NCBI GenBank assembly: GCA_018609045.1
Contig: JABAYK010000122.1
Span: forward strand, 1 to 48,294
Origin: Flavobacteriales bacterium
Lineage (GTDB): Bacteria > Bacteroidota > Bacteroidia > Flavobacteriales_G > Salibacteraceae
Direction: 5' to 3'
Length of the DNA: 48,294 bases
Below, piece by piece: positions 27,882 through 37,736 of the stretch (position 1 is the stretch's first letter; the number at the start of each line of letters is the position of its first letter). The position numbers and the translations under genes are program-made. Below the pieces are notes generated by a model that saw only the letters and a program-made list of their open reading frames with translations, did no database searches and had not been told where the DNA came from.

Positions 27882-28883
27882 ATGATCAGTAAAAATAGCA
27901 CGGTTGGCGTAATAGGAGGAGGAAGTTGGGCAACTGCTTTGGTTAAAATTTTAACCAATAATGTTGACACTGTTCATTGGTGGATGAGAAACAAAGATTC
28001 AGTTGAATTTTTGAAGCAATACCAAAGAAACCCTCGTTACCTTAGCTCAGTAAAATTTGATGCCGATAGAATTAGTGTAACTACAGACCTTCAATCGGTT
28101 ATTGACAAATCTGAGATATTGGTGATGGTTCACCCTTCGGCATTTCTATTTGATCTTTTTAAAGATTCGCCAGATGATTTACTCAAGGGCAAGATAATTT
28201 TTACCTCTATAAAAGGAATTGTACCCGAAGTTCATTCAATTCCCGCAAGGTATTTTCACAAAAAGTTTAATATACCTTATGATAATATTGGCATGATAAG
28301 CGGGCCTTGTCATGCTGAGGAAGTTGCCATGGAAAAATTATCTTATTTAACCATTGCTTGCCCCGACGAAGAAAAATCTGAAGTAATTGCTAAACTTCTT
28401 ACCTGCAGATATATAAAAGCTTCTACTTCTGATGATTTATTTGGCACCGAAATGTGTGCCGTTCTCAAAAATATTTATGCTATTGCTGCGGGTATTTGCA
28501 ACGGATTAGGTTACGGAGACAACTTTCAAGCCTTGCTAATTTCTAATGCCATTAGAGAAGCCGAAAGATTTATTGATGCTGTTAGCCCAACCCACAGAGA
28601 TGTAAAAAGCTCGGCTTATTTAGGCGACCTTTTGGTTACCGCTTACTCTCAATTTAGCCGAAATAGAAACTTTGGAAGTATGGTTGGAAAAGGCTATTCA
28701 GTGCGTTCTGCTCAAATAGAAATGAACATGGTTGCCGAAGGTTATTATGCCATTGAAAGTATTGTTGAAATTAACAAAAGATACAATGTGAAAATTCCGA
28801 TTATTGATGCTACTTACCGCATTTGTTACGAAAAAGTTGCCCCTTTTATCGAAATGGAAATTTTGACAGACAAGCTTAATTAA
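27882..28883 (+). CDS. gpsA: NAD(P)-dependent glycerol-3-phosphate dehydrogenase
   Basis: GpsA reduces dihydroxyacetone phosphate to sn-glycerol 3-phosphate for phospholipid synthesis. VGVIGGGSWATAL is the Rossmann turn near residue 10. SGPCHAEEV, AVLKNIYAIAAGICNGLGYG (the catalytic lysine region) and YLGDLLVTAYSQFSRNRNFG are diagnostic blocks. I start it at the ATG at 27882; the ATG at 27864 lies inside the upstream terminator. The product is 333 residues, the normal family length. Its stop overlaps the stop of the convergent SDR gene. Confidence 0.95.
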   Translation: MISKNSTVGVIGGGSWATALVKILTNNVDTVHWWMRNKDSVEFLKQYQRNPRYLSSVKFDADRISVTTDLQSVIDKSEILVMVHPSAFLFDLFKDSPDDLLKGKIIFTSIKGIVPEVHSIPARYFHKKFNIPYDNIGMISGPCHAEEVAMEKLSYLTIACPDEEKSEVIAKLLTCRYIKASTSDDLFGTEMCAVLKNIYAIAAGICNGLGYGDNFQALLISNAIREAERFIDAVSPTHRDVKSSAYLGDLLVTAYSQFSRNRNFGSMVGKGYSVRSAQIEMNMVAEGYYAIESIVEINKRYNVKIPIIDATYRICYEKVAPFIEMEILTDKLN

Positions 28884-29812
28884 CCTTCTAAAATTTTTAT
28901 TGTTTCTTTAATTCCTTCTTCAGGCGTTGTAATTTTAAAATCTGGAAAAGCTTGCTCAAACTTTGATGAATCAAAGAAGTAGTCTTGGTCATACTGATAT
29001 AGCATTTCAGGAAATTCTCTCATCTCTGGAATAAACCAGCCTAAAATCGTAATCATAAAACCAGGCATAACCGAGCCTTTTTTCTTTTTTCCCATCGTTT
29101 CTGAAACAAGACTTATCCACTCTTCGCCAGTTAGTCCTCTATGTGTTGGCAAATGCCAAACTTGGTTATACGCTTCAGGTTTATTTCCCAAAATGGCCAC
29201 AGCTTTAGCAGCATCAGGAGTATAAGTAAATGAGTGAGGCATATCCATAGCCTTTAACCAATTTGGTCCTCTACCACTTTTTATTGCATTGTAAACCAAA
29301 CTCATTAAAACAGAGCGATCTTTACCTAATGGGCCATAAAAATCTGCAGATCGAGCAATTAGTGCTTCAATTCTCCCGCTTTTGTAAGCATCAGTAATTT
29401 GTTTTGCAACATTGGCCCTAACCTTGCCTTTTTCGCTAGGTGGGTTTATTTTACTTTCCTCTGTTTGATGAGGAATTTCAGTTTTATCATACATGTAAAC
29501 GTTATCAAAAAATACAAGCTTAGCTTTGTGAAGCTCGCAACCGTCAATAACATTTTTGATAAATGGTGGCCATAAAGCCTGCCATACCTTTAACCGATAT
29601 GGAAAACCTATGGTAACGTAAACTATTTCTGAGCCCTTAATAGCATCGAGAACTTGTTGCCTATTTGTTAAATCGGCAGGAAAAAGCTCATCAGAATCAT
29701 TAACTTTTTTGGGATTTCTCGAAACCAACCTAATATTACTATGGCCATTGTTTTTCAGCGCCTTTGCTAGATCTATTCCAATTGGACCTCCAGCTCCTAA
29801 AATTGATTGCAT
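28880..29812 (-). CDS. NAD(P)-binding epimerase/dehydratase-like protein
   Basis: A 310-residue extended SDR protein with the N-terminal dinucleotide turn GAGGPIG (residues 6-12) and a central region like NAD-dependent epimerases (FFDNVYMYDK, then ARSADFYGPLG). A canonical Y-x-x-x-K pair is not obvious, and the NVYMYDK segment may stand in for it. A substrate cannot be given. It ends on top of the gpsA stop in convergent orientation, with only 4 bases shared. Confidence 0.8.
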   Translation of the reverse strand: MQSILGAGGPIGIDLAKALKNNGHSNIRLVSRNPKKVNDSDELFPADLTNRQQVLDAIKGSEIVYVTIGFPYRLKVWQALWPPFIKNVIDGCELHKAKLVFFDNVYMYDKTEIPHQTEESKINPPSEKGKVRANVAKQITDAYKSGRIEALIARSADFYGPLGKDRSVLMSLVYNAIKSGRGPNWLKAMDMPHSFTYTPDAAKAVAILGNKPEAYNQVWHLPTHRGLTGEEWISLVSETMGKKKKGSVMPGFMITILGWFIPEMREFPEMLYQYDQDYFFDSSKFEQAFPDFKITTPEEGIKETIKILEG

Positions 29813-29847
29813 GTTACTTTTATATTATTGATTAACCAAGATTAGGC

Positions 29848-29886
29848 AAAAAAAAACCTGCTCACAACATTTAATTGATGAGCAGG
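29848..29886 (-). terminator. Intrinsic terminator of the DUF2147 gene
   Basis: On the minus strand an 8-bp perfect stem, CCTGCTCA pairing with TGAGCAGG around a 14-base loop, is followed directly by nine T residues. It lies 26 bases after the stop of the DUF2147 gene, before the SDR gene. Confidence 0.88.
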
Positions 29887-29911
29887 AATAATTTAAATCT
29901 GAATATGGAAA

Positions 29912-30346
29912 TTATTCGACTCTATACCAATATTGAGTTCTAAAGAAAAACGAAACATAACCTCTAACATTTAATTTATTTGGGTCTTCTTCATCAACCC
30001 ATATTTTGCAATCGTAATAAGTTCCGTTGTTTGGATCTAGAATAGTTCCATCTTCCCATTCACCATCAACAAATTGTAAACCATCTACTATTACCATTCC
30101 TTGAATAGGCTGATCTTTTTTACCATCTTCACATTTATCACAAACCGAATTTTTCTTTTCTGGATTTAAAATAGTATGAACCTTTCCGTAAAGTTTTCCA
30201 TCTGAAGATTTGTAAAGCTCTACAATAGATTTTTCTTTTCCAGTTTCATCATCAATGGTTTTCCATTTGCCCAAAACAGCATCTTGGTTTTGGGAAAAAG
30301 TAAAAAGCGAAATTGAAAAAAAAGCAATCGACAATAAGTACTTCAT
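29912..30346 (-). CDS. Secreted DUF2147 family protein
   Basis: A 144-residue protein with the signal peptide MKYLLSIAFFSISLFTFSQ. The mature part follows the DUF2147 layout: VLGKWKTIDDETGKEKSIVE, KLYGKV, a DKCEDGKKDQP Cys pair, GMVIVDGL, GTILDPNNGTYYDCKIW, and LNVRGYVSFFFRTQYWYRV. Members are small periplasmic beta-barrel-like proteins of unknown function. It stands alone with its own terminator. Confidence 0.9.
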   Translation of the reverse strand: MKYLLSIAFFSISLFTFSQNQDAVLGKWKTIDDETGKEKSIVELYKSSDGKLYGKVHTILNPEKKNSVCDKCEDGKKDQPIQGMVIVDGLQFVDGEWEDGTILDPNNGTYYDCKIWVDEEDPNKLNVRGYVSFFFRTQYWYRVE

Positions 30347-30423
30347 GGTTGTGCGTTTTGGATATAAAAAATAAAATTAATAATAAAATTTAAAGTTGGA
30401 CTTTTCGCAAACCCCATACCATC

Positions 30424-32178
30424 TTAAATTCTGGCTTGGTAAGTGTAAAGATTATGATACCTTCCCTCTTTTGAAATTAAATCATCATGTGTACCTTGCT
30501 CAGCAATTTTACCATTTTCAATTACCAAAATTTGTGAAGCTCTTCTTATCGTGCTTAATCTATGAGCAATAACAAAGGTTGTTCTACCTTCAATTAATTC
30601 ATTCAAACTTTTTTGAATTAAAGATTCGCTTTCTGTATCAAGATTTGAGGTAGCTTCATCTAAAATTAAAATTTTTGGATCGGCTAAAACTGCCCTAGCA
30701 ATGGCAATACGTTGGCGCTGGCCTCCAGATAATTTCACACCACGTTCGCCAATTACTGAATCTAAGCCTTCTTCAAACCTATCGGTAAACTCATTTACAT
30801 ATGCAGCTAATACCGCTTGATTCAATTGCTCTTCGGTGGCATTAGGTCTTGGGAAAAGAATATTTTCTCTTATGGTTCCCTCAAATAAAAAGTCATCTTG
30901 TAAAACAACCCCTAACCTAGCCCTGTAAGAGCTTAATTTAACTTTAGAGAGGTCTTGACCATCTAATAGTACTTGGCCTTCGTCAGGCGTTAAAAAGCTT
31001 GCTGCTAAACTCGCAATTGTAGTTTTACCAGAGCCTGATGTTCCAACCAAAGCAGTAACAGACCCAGATGGTGCATCGAACGAAATATTATGAAGTACTT
31101 CTTTTCCTTCTTCATAACCAAAAGAAACATCTTTAAATTGAATATCGCCCTTAAAGTTGTCTAAAGAAACAGTTCTTTCTTCAGGGTTATCTTCAATGGT
31201 CATATTCATAATTTCCTCAGTTCTATCTAACCCAGCAAAAGCTTCGGTAAGTTGGCTTCCGATGTTACTCATTTGAACAATTGGGGCAATCATAAAACCC
31301 AAATAAAGTGTAAATGCTAAAAAGTCGCCAATGGTTAAATCGTTAAACATAATCATGTAACCACCAATTCCCATAATGCCTGTGGATGCAATACCCAATA
31401 AAAACGTGGCAGAACTGGTAACCAAACTTGTTGAAGTTAAACTCTTTTTTACGTTTTGAAAAAGCTTGTCAACTCCATCTTCAAATACTTTTATTTCGAA
31501 TCCTTCGGCGTTAAAACCTTTGATTACTCGAACGCCATTTAGGGTTTCGGTCAACCGACCTGTTACCTCTGCATTTATTTTTCCTCGTTCTTTAAAAATT
31601 GGTCTGATATAAGCGAAGGCTTTTAAAGAAATCAACGCAAATACAATTACTGGCACCAACACAAAGAGCGTCATTTTTGGGCTAATGCTTATCAATATAA
31701 AAAGGGAAATTACTGCAGTGAGCAACCCTCCTATTAATTGCACCAAACCTGTTCCTACTAGGTTTCTTACTCCTTCTACATCTGTCATAATTCTAGAAAC
31801 CAATGCGCCTGATTTGGTATTATCAAAAAACCGTATTGGTAATTGTAAGATTTTTTTCTGAACTGAAGACCTTAGCGTGGCAATAAGCCTTTGCGCTTCT
31901 ACACTTAAAATTCGAGTTAACAAAAATGAAGTAGCGGCCTGAAGCAAAATGGCTAATGCAACGGCTCCAAGCAGCAGTTTTAGAAGCTCCAAATCGTTAT
32001 TCGGAATTACATCATCCATTAGGTATTTTGTAGCACCTGGCAGCACCAAACTTGCTAGTCTGCTTATTACAATAAGCACTAATCCTATTGAAACAATTTT
32101 GCGGTGTGGCCAAATAATGGTTTTAAATACTTGGCCAATAGATACTTTTGGCTTGGTTGGGTTTGCAGTTTTTGACAT
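30424..32178 (-). CDS. MsbA-like ABC exporter (fused permease and ATPase)
   Basis: A 584-residue half-transporter. About six membrane helices fill residues 25-310. The nucleotide-binding domain carries GTSGSGKT at about residue 378, LSGGQRQRIA at about 480, and ILILDEATSNLDTES and HRLSTI after it. It would act as a homodimer in the inner membrane. The nearest families are MsbA/LmrA-like lipid or drug exporters, and the substrate cannot be read from sequence. The gene is a single unit with divergent spacing of 138 bases to the next gene. Confidence 0.93.
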   Translation of the reverse strand: MSKTANPTKPKVSIGQVFKTIIWPHRKIVSIGLVLIVISRLASLVLPGATKYLMDDVIPNNDLELLKLLLGAVALAILLQAATSFLLTRILSVEAQRLIATLRSSVQKKILQLPIRFFDNTKSGALVSRIMTDVEGVRNLVGTGLVQLIGGLLTAVISLFILISISPKMTLFVLVPVIVFALISLKAFAYIRPIFKERGKINAEVTGRLTETLNGVRVIKGFNAEGFEIKVFEDGVDKLFQNVKKSLTSTSLVTSSATFLLGIASTGIMGIGGYMIMFNDLTIGDFLAFTLYLGFMIAPIVQMSNIGSQLTEAFAGLDRTEEIMNMTIEDNPEERTVSLDNFKGDIQFKDVSFGYEEGKEVLHNISFDAPSGSVTALVGTSGSGKTTIASLAASFLTPDEGQVLLDGQDLSKVKLSSYRARLGVVLQDDFLFEGTIRENILFPRPNATEEQLNQAVLAAYVNEFTDRFEEGLDSVIGERGVKLSGGQRQRIAIARAVLADPKILILDEATSNLDTESESLIQKSLNELIEGRTTFVIAHRLSTIRRASQILVIENGKIAEQGTHDDLISKEGRYHNLYTYQARI

Positions 32179-32316
32179 GATTAGGTTGACGATTAAGATG
32201 ACAAAATATTCTAATTTTTACTTATAGTACTTTTTACTCTAATTATTAATCATTTTGTTAATTTGCAAACTATATTTTTATAGAATTAATTATTCTATAA
32301 TATCACACCTTAAATA

Positions 32317-35300
32317 ATGAAGGCAGACATGGTAAAAAGTTTAGAAATTGAAGGAGAGAGCTATTTTAAAATTGAAAATGTTGATGGTATCCGACCATTT
32401 TTTATGAGCATTGTTAGCGCTTCAAACCATTGGATGTTTATTTCGAGCAATGGTGGATTAACAGCAGGCAGAAAAAATGCTGAGTACTCTCTTTTTCCAT
32501 ATTACACAGATGATAAAATAACCGAATCTGCTGAAATAACTGGAAGTAAATCAATTTTTAAAGTTACTCAAAATGATAATACCCATTTTTGGGAGCCATT
32601 TAGTTTGCTGATTAAAGGAAAGTTCCAACTTACAAGAAATCTCTACAAAAACAAATGGGGAAACAAAATTTTGTTTGAAGAAATTAACCAAACTTTAGGT
32701 TTGGTTTTTCGCTACCAATGGAATTCTTCAAACTTATTTGGCTTTTTAAGAACTTCATCTTTAGAAAACTTAACCGACCAAGAAAAAACTGTAGAAATTG
32801 TTGATGGCATCCAAAACATTGTACCTCATGGTGTTACAAATGATATTCAAAACCAAAGAAGCAACTTAGTTGATGCTTACAAAAGAAGCGAGCTTGAACC
32901 CAAAACTGGTTTAGGGATTTTTGCTTTAAGTGCCATTATTGCTGATAAAGCTGAACCAAGTGAAGCTCTAAAAGCAAATGTAGTTTGGTCTATGGGTTTT
33001 GATTCACCAAAACATTTGTTATCGAGTATTCAACTAGAAAACTTTAGAAATAACCAAAGTATATTTCAAGAAGAAGATGTAAAAGCAGAAAAAGGGGCCT
33101 ATTTTATTTCCACTGAAATTATATTGCAGTCTAATGCTAAAAAAGAATGGCACATTGTGGCAGATGTAAATAAAAATCATGCTGCTGTTGCCGGTATCAT
33201 AAACCACATTAAAAACTCTAAAAACCTTTTAGAGCTTGTTAAAAGTGATGTTGAAGACGGAACCCAAAATTTAATTAGGTTAACTGCTTCGGCAGATGGA
33301 ATGCAAAAAACTGCCGACTCGTTAAAAGATGCTCGCCACTTTGCCAACAGCATGTTTAACATTATGCGTGGTGGTATTTTCGACCATAATTACCAAATTG
33401 AAAAATGGGACTTTGTTAAGTATTTTAAAACTGCCAACAACCAAGTTTACCTTAAACACGAGGAGCGGTTAGAAAGCCTGCCTGAATTATTTACTCTTTC
33501 TGATTTAGAAAAATTAAAACAAGGAACAAAAGATGTTGCTTTTCATAGGCTAGCCACTGAATATTTACCCCTAAAATTTAGCCGCAGACATGGAGACCCA
33601 AGTCGACCTTGGAACAAGTTTTCGATAAATACCATTAATGAAAACGATGGCTCTAAAATTTTAGATTACGAAGGTAACTGGCGTGATATTTTTCAAAATT
33701 GGGAAGCGCTTGCGTGGTCTTACCCAGCCTTTATAGAAGGCATGATTTATAGGTTTTTAAACGCCTCTACTTTTGATGGTTACAATCCTTACCGCATTAC
33801 CAAAGATGGTTTTGATTGGGAAATTATTGAACCAGAAGACCCTTGGAGCTACATTGGCTATTGGGGTGACCACCAAATAATTTATTTGCTTAAGTTTTTA
33901 GAATTTATCGAGAAATACAAACCAGGTAAACTAAACGAATTATTTGACAAAGATGCCTTTGTTTACGCAGCAGTTCCATATAAAATTAAGCCTTACGAAG
34001 AAATAATAAAAAACACAAAAGATACCATTGAATTTGACCACGAGTGGGATGAAAAAATTAGGCAACATAGAGAAGAACTTGGCTCTGATGGCGCTTTATT
34101 GGCCGCTAGAGGGTATAAAGTACACCAAGTAAATTTTATGGAAAAGATTTTGGCTACTACCCTAGCCAAAGTATCTAATTTTATTCCCGAAGCTGGTATT
34201 TGGATGAACACCCAAAGGCCTGAGTGGAATGATGCAAACAATGCCCTGGTAGGTAATGGAGTTTCAATGGTAACCCTAAATTACCTAAGAAGATTTTTAA
34301 CCTTTTTCAAGGATGTTTTCGAAAAAAGCACATCAGAAAATATTTCAATTTCAAAAGAGTTCGCTGCTTATTTTAGGGCAACGAACCAAACATTTGAAAA
34401 GTTTGAAGGGTATTTAACCTCTAATTTTTCTGATACCCTGCGCAAAAAAGTAATGGATGAGTTGGGCAAAAGCTCATCAGAATACAGAGGGTTAATTTAC
34501 AGTGAAGGATTTTCAGGAGAAAAAATAAACCTTGACTTAAATGAAGTAAAATCGTTTTTTGAGTTGTGTAATAAATTTATGGAACATGCTATTAATGCCA
34601 ATTTAAGGCAGGATAAGCTTTTCCATGCTTACAACATAATAGACATCAAGCATAAGGAGACTTCTGTCTCTTACTTAAGCGAAATGTTAGAAGGGCAAGT
34701 TGCAGCTTTGAGCTCTGGATATTTAACGGGCCAACAAGCAGTTGATTTGTTGGATAATTTAAGAACAAGCGACCTTTACAGAGAAGATCAAAATAGCTAT
34801 GTTCTTTATCCCTTCAAAGAGTTATCAGGCTTTTTACAGAAAAATCAGGTTCCCTCAGAGGCAATTGCAAAATCTGAATTATTGCAAAAACTAGGTGAGG
34901 ATAACAACCTTCAAATCATAGAAAAAGATGTTTTTGGGCAATATCATTTTAATGGCAGTTTAAGAAATGGTTTTGAGCTTGAAGCCGCCTTAAATAATTT
35001 AGATGCAGAAAAATATGGCCTACTACTAAACGAAGAAAAAGAGCTGGTTTTAAACCTTTACGAAGAAGTTTTTAACCACAAAGAGTTTACTGGTCGCTCG
35101 GGTACATTTTATGGTTACGAAGGTTTAGGTTCTATTTATTGGCACATGGTTTCTAAGTTATTATTGGCTGTGCAAGAAACTACACACCAAGCCATTAAAG
35201 CAGGAGAATCTGCCGAAGTGATAGACAAGTTAAAACACCATTACTTCGAAATATTTGAAGGTATTGGCGTGCATAAATCGCCTGAGGTTTATGGCGCATT

Positions 35301-35730
35301 TAGCATAGATCCTTACTCGCATACTCCATTTTGGAAAGGAGCACAACAACCCGGTATGACTGGTCAAGTAAAAGAAGATGTTTTAAGTCGTTTTGGCGAA
35401 TTGGGTATTTCTTTAGAAAATGGATTATTAACTTTTAGTCCGAAATTATTAGACTTTAAAACTGAGCTTTTACAAGAAGAAACCGAATTTACCTATATGG
35501 ATGTTTCGGACAATTCACATACCTTACATTTAAACCCAAACTCATTTGCTTTTACCTATTGCCAAGTACCTGTAATTTATAGTATTTCTAACGAAAGTAA
35601 AATGGCATTAACCTACAAAGATGGCTCGGTTGAAACCCAAAAAACGTTAACCTGCACATTGTACCAAACACACCAAATTTTAGAACGCAATGGCGAAATT
35701 GTAAAGTTGGAAGTTTATTTAAAAAATTAG
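32317..35730 (+). CDS. Uncharacterised 1137-aa protein, weakly GH94-like
   Basis: A large soluble protein with no signal peptide or membrane segment. Conserved-looking blocks include FMSIVSASNHWMFISSNGGL near residue 29, RHGDPSRPWNKFSI near 425, GNWRDIFQNWEALAW near 450, DPWSYIGYWGDHQIIYLLKF near 507, GRSGTFYGYEGLGS near 928, and PFWKGAQQPGMTGQVKEDVL near 1005. Aromatic and acidic clusters of this kind, plus an N-terminal beta-rich region, recall GH94-type phosphorylases and other six-hairpin glycosidases, but the similarity is faint and by eye. The ATG at 32317 is used; one at 32329 is also possible. No neighbour points to a pathway. Confidence 0.75.
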   Translation: MKADMVKSLEIEGESYFKIENVDGIRPFFMSIVSASNHWMFISSNGGLTAGRKNAEYSLFPYYTDDKITESAEITGSKSIFKVTQNDNTHFWEPFSLLIKGKFQLTRNLYKNKWGNKILFEEINQTLGLVFRYQWNSSNLFGFLRTSSLENLTDQEKTVEIVDGIQNIVPHGVTNDIQNQRSNLVDAYKRSELEPKTGLGIFALSAIIADKAEPSEALKANVVWSMGFDSPKHLLSSIQLENFRNNQSIFQEEDVKAEKGAYFISTEIILQSNAKKEWHIVADVNKNHAAVAGIINHIKNSKNLLELVKSDVEDGTQNLIRLTASADGMQKTADSLKDARHFANSMFNIMRGGIFDHNYQIEKWDFVKYFKTANNQVYLKHEERLESLPELFTLSDLEKLKQGTKDVAFHRLATEYLPLKFSRRHGDPSRPWNKFSINTINENDGSKILDYEGNWRDIFQNWEALAWSYPAFIEGMIYRFLNASTFDGYNPYRITKDGFDWEIIEPEDPWSYIGYWGDHQIIYLLKFLEFIEKYKPGKLNELFDKDAFVYAAVPYKIKPYEEIIKNTKDTIEFDHEWDEKIRQHREELGSDGALLAARGYKVHQVNFMEKILATTLAKVSNFIPEAGIWMNTQRPEWNDANNALVGNGVSMVTLNYLRRFLTFFKDVFEKSTSENISISKEFAAYFRATNQTFEKFEGYLTSNFSDTLRKKVMDELGKSSSEYRGLIYSEGFSGEKINLDLNEVKSFFELCNKFMEHAINANLRQDKLFHAYNIIDIKHKETSVSYLSEMLEGQVAALSSGYLTGQQAVDLLDNLRTSDLYREDQNSYVLYPFKELSGFLQKNQVPSEAIAKSELLQKLGEDNNLQIIEKDVFGQYHFNGSLRNGFELEAALNNLDAEKYGLLLNEEKELVLNLYEEVFNHKEFTGRSGTFYGYEGLGSIYWHMVSKLLLAVQETTHQAIKAGESAEVIDKLKHHYFEIFEGIGVHKSPEVYGAFSIDPYSHTPFWKGAQQPGMTGQVKEDVLSRFGELGISLENGLLTFSPKLLDFKTELLQEETEFTYMDVSDNSHTLHLNPNSFAFTYCQVPVIYSISNESKMALTYKDGSVETQKTLTCTLYQTHQILERNGEIVKLEVYLKN

Positions 35731-35815
35731 TATCTCATCTAATTTTTTATTTTAGCTTTCAAGAAAAGCTTATTGAATATCAATTTCTTATTTTTCATGA
35801 TTCAAACTTTGGATT

Positions 35816-36943
35816 ATGAAAAAGCTACTTTCAATTCTTCTTTTCGCTTTCAGCTTTCAGCTTTCTTCTTTTGCGCAGCAAACCAACCTCGACAGCCTGC
35901 ACCAAGTATGGCTAGATGAAACCCAGCCTGATACCACCCGTTTTAAAGCTTTTAAAGCTTTTATTTGGCATGGGTATTTATTCACCAACCCCGATACAGC
36001 TTTTGCTCTTGCGGAAAAATAAAAAATAGCTGCACTTCAAAAGGAAAACAAGAAATGGGAAGGAGAGGTGATAAGATTACAGGGAATAAGTTTGGATATA
36101 AGAGGAAGCCAAGCCGCTGCCATAGATTATTACAATTATAGTTTAGAAATATTTAAAGAAATTCGAGATAAAATGGGAATTGATACTTCCTTAAACAACA
36201 TTGGGGTTATTTACCTTAACCAAGGCAAAACAGACAAAGCCCTAGAGTATTATGTTCAAAGTTTAGCAATAAAAAAAGAAATCGGAGATAAAAATGGAAT
36301 AGCAAATTCCTTTAATAACATTGGGCTTATTTTTATTCACCAAAATAAATTTGACCAAGCAATGGATTATTGCTCTCAATCGTTTAGCCTAGCTCAAGAA
36401 ATTGGTAATGTTGAAAGAATAAAAGTGGCTGCTGCTGCTCTAAAAAAAATCTATAAATCGCAAAACCAAGGCATGAAGGCCCTTGAAATGTTTGAGCTAG
36501 AAGTGCAAATGAGCGATAGTCTTAAAAGTGAAGAAATTACCAAACAAATAGCCCAAGCAGAAAGCCGCGCGGAGTTTGAAAAACATCAACTTATTAAAGA
36601 ACAAGATGCAAAGGAAACAGCGCGTATCGAAGCTGAAAAAATTGCTCGCAGAAACTCTATTCAATACTCAGGTATTGGTTTTGGATTGTTCGCCATTTTT
36701 GGTTTGGTGTTTTTCTTGGGTAGAATTCAATTGCCCAAATGGGCGGTAGAACTTTCGGTGTTTTTGCCCTTCTTAATATTCTTTGAGTTTTTGTTGGTAA
36801 TAACTGATCCGTATGTAGATGCTTGGAGCGAAGGCGTGCCTTTGATTAAGTTGGGCATTAATGTGGTGATGGCGGCTGCAATTTTTCCATTGCATAGTTT
36901 TTTTGAAAGCTTTTTGAAAAACAGACTTTTTCAATCAAAGTAG
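35816..36943 (+). pseudogene. TPR membrane protein interrupted by an in-frame TAA
   Basis: Two open stretches, 35816-36022 and 36068-36943, lie in the same frame, separated by a TAA at codon 69 (36020-36022). Together they encode a signal peptide (MKKLLSILLFAFSFQLSSFA), an N-terminal region ending FALAEK, then tetratricopeptide repeats (TSLNNIGVIYLNQGKTDKAL, NSFNNIGLIFIHQNKFDQAM) and a coiled-coil-like stretch. Three hydrophobic helices sit near the C-terminus, in a layout I know from a Bacteroidota TPR family. The TAA replaces a sense codon in a region that reads well on both sides. The ORF after the stop could start at a GTG at 36068 and give a 291-residue TPR protein lacking the signal peptide. 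A true nonsense mutation or a sequencing error would both fit. Confidence 0.82.
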
Positions 36944-37070
36944 CTTGTCACCCTGGGGCACTCGAAAGGTTAAGCAAGCCAATCAATTTTCTACCTTTCA
37001 ACTTAGCTAAAGTTGTCACTTACAAAAGGTTTTGAGCGATAAAATAATAAGGTGATATGTTTTTTAAAAA

Positions 37071-37526
37071 TTACTTTTTGTAATTTTTTTCATACAAAGC
37101 AATCCAATCTTCAACTTGCATTTTGCTGCACAGTTGACCAATTAAATCAAAGGGGATTTGTTCAGGTTTTTTAAACCGAATACAACTTTTGCCCATGTCC
37201 AATTTCGTTTTTACATGTTTAGGATATTCTGTTGTAAACCAATTTAGTAATTCTGTGTTAGCATAAATACCCATGTGGTAAAGTGCAATAAAATTTTTTT
37301 GCGATGCTATATTCATAAAGGGTAAAGGCATTTTTGTATCGCAATGGTAGCCTGCAGGGTAAATACTGTGTGGTACAACATAACCAACCATTCCATAATT
37401 CATTTCTTCTATAAATCCTTTTGGAAGGTTTTCTAAAATAGTTTGCCTTAATTTTTGCATGTAAGGTTTTCTATCTGCCGGTAATTCGTCAAAATATTGG
37501 TTAGGTGTTTTGGCTTGACTTTGCAT
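37071..37526 (-). CDS. DUF1801 domain protein
   Basis: A 151-residue cytosolic protein with YFDELPADRKPYMQKLRQTI at the N-terminus, EMNYGMVGYVVPHSIYP in the middle and DMGKSCIRFKKPEQIP near the C-terminus, the DUF1801 (YdhG-like) pattern. Its biochemical role is unknown. It sits alone between the broken TPR gene and the ATPase gene. Confidence 0.85.
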   Translation of the reverse strand: MQSQAKTPNQYFDELPADRKPYMQKLRQTILENLPKGFIEEMNYGMVGYVVPHSIYPAGYHCDTKMPLPFMNIASQKNFIALYHMGIYANTELLNWFTTEYPKHVKTKLDMGKSCIRFKKPEQIPFDLIGQLCSKMQVEDWIALYEKNYKK

Positions 37527-37607
37527 AAAAATAATTTGTGACGAATGTAGAAATTATGAATTTGCCTTTGGGGTTATTTGTAATACATCCAAAAAAAGCC
37601 TGGGATT

Positions 37608-37626
37608 AGTGGTATTTTCTACCACT
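37608..37626. other. Small perfect hairpin in a spacer
   Basis: AGTGGTA, a five-base loop, then TACCACT. It lies between the DUF1801 and ATPase genes, both on the minus strand. On that strand a T-run follows about 10 bases later, so it may be a weak terminator for the ATPase gene. Confidence 0.35.
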
Positions 37627-37736
37627 GTTTATTTATCGAAAATAGCTATTTTTAACCTTATTTCTGATTTAAAGTGTTATTTCTATTTTGGAAATATTTT
37701 TTTAAACGCTTTTAATGCTTTTCCCTCAACTTCCAA

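Noticed and set aside
37608..37626. Hairpin as a riboswitch or ncRNA
   Set aside because: A 7-bp stem with a 5-base loop is too small and has no conserved surroundings; kept only as a weak hairpin.
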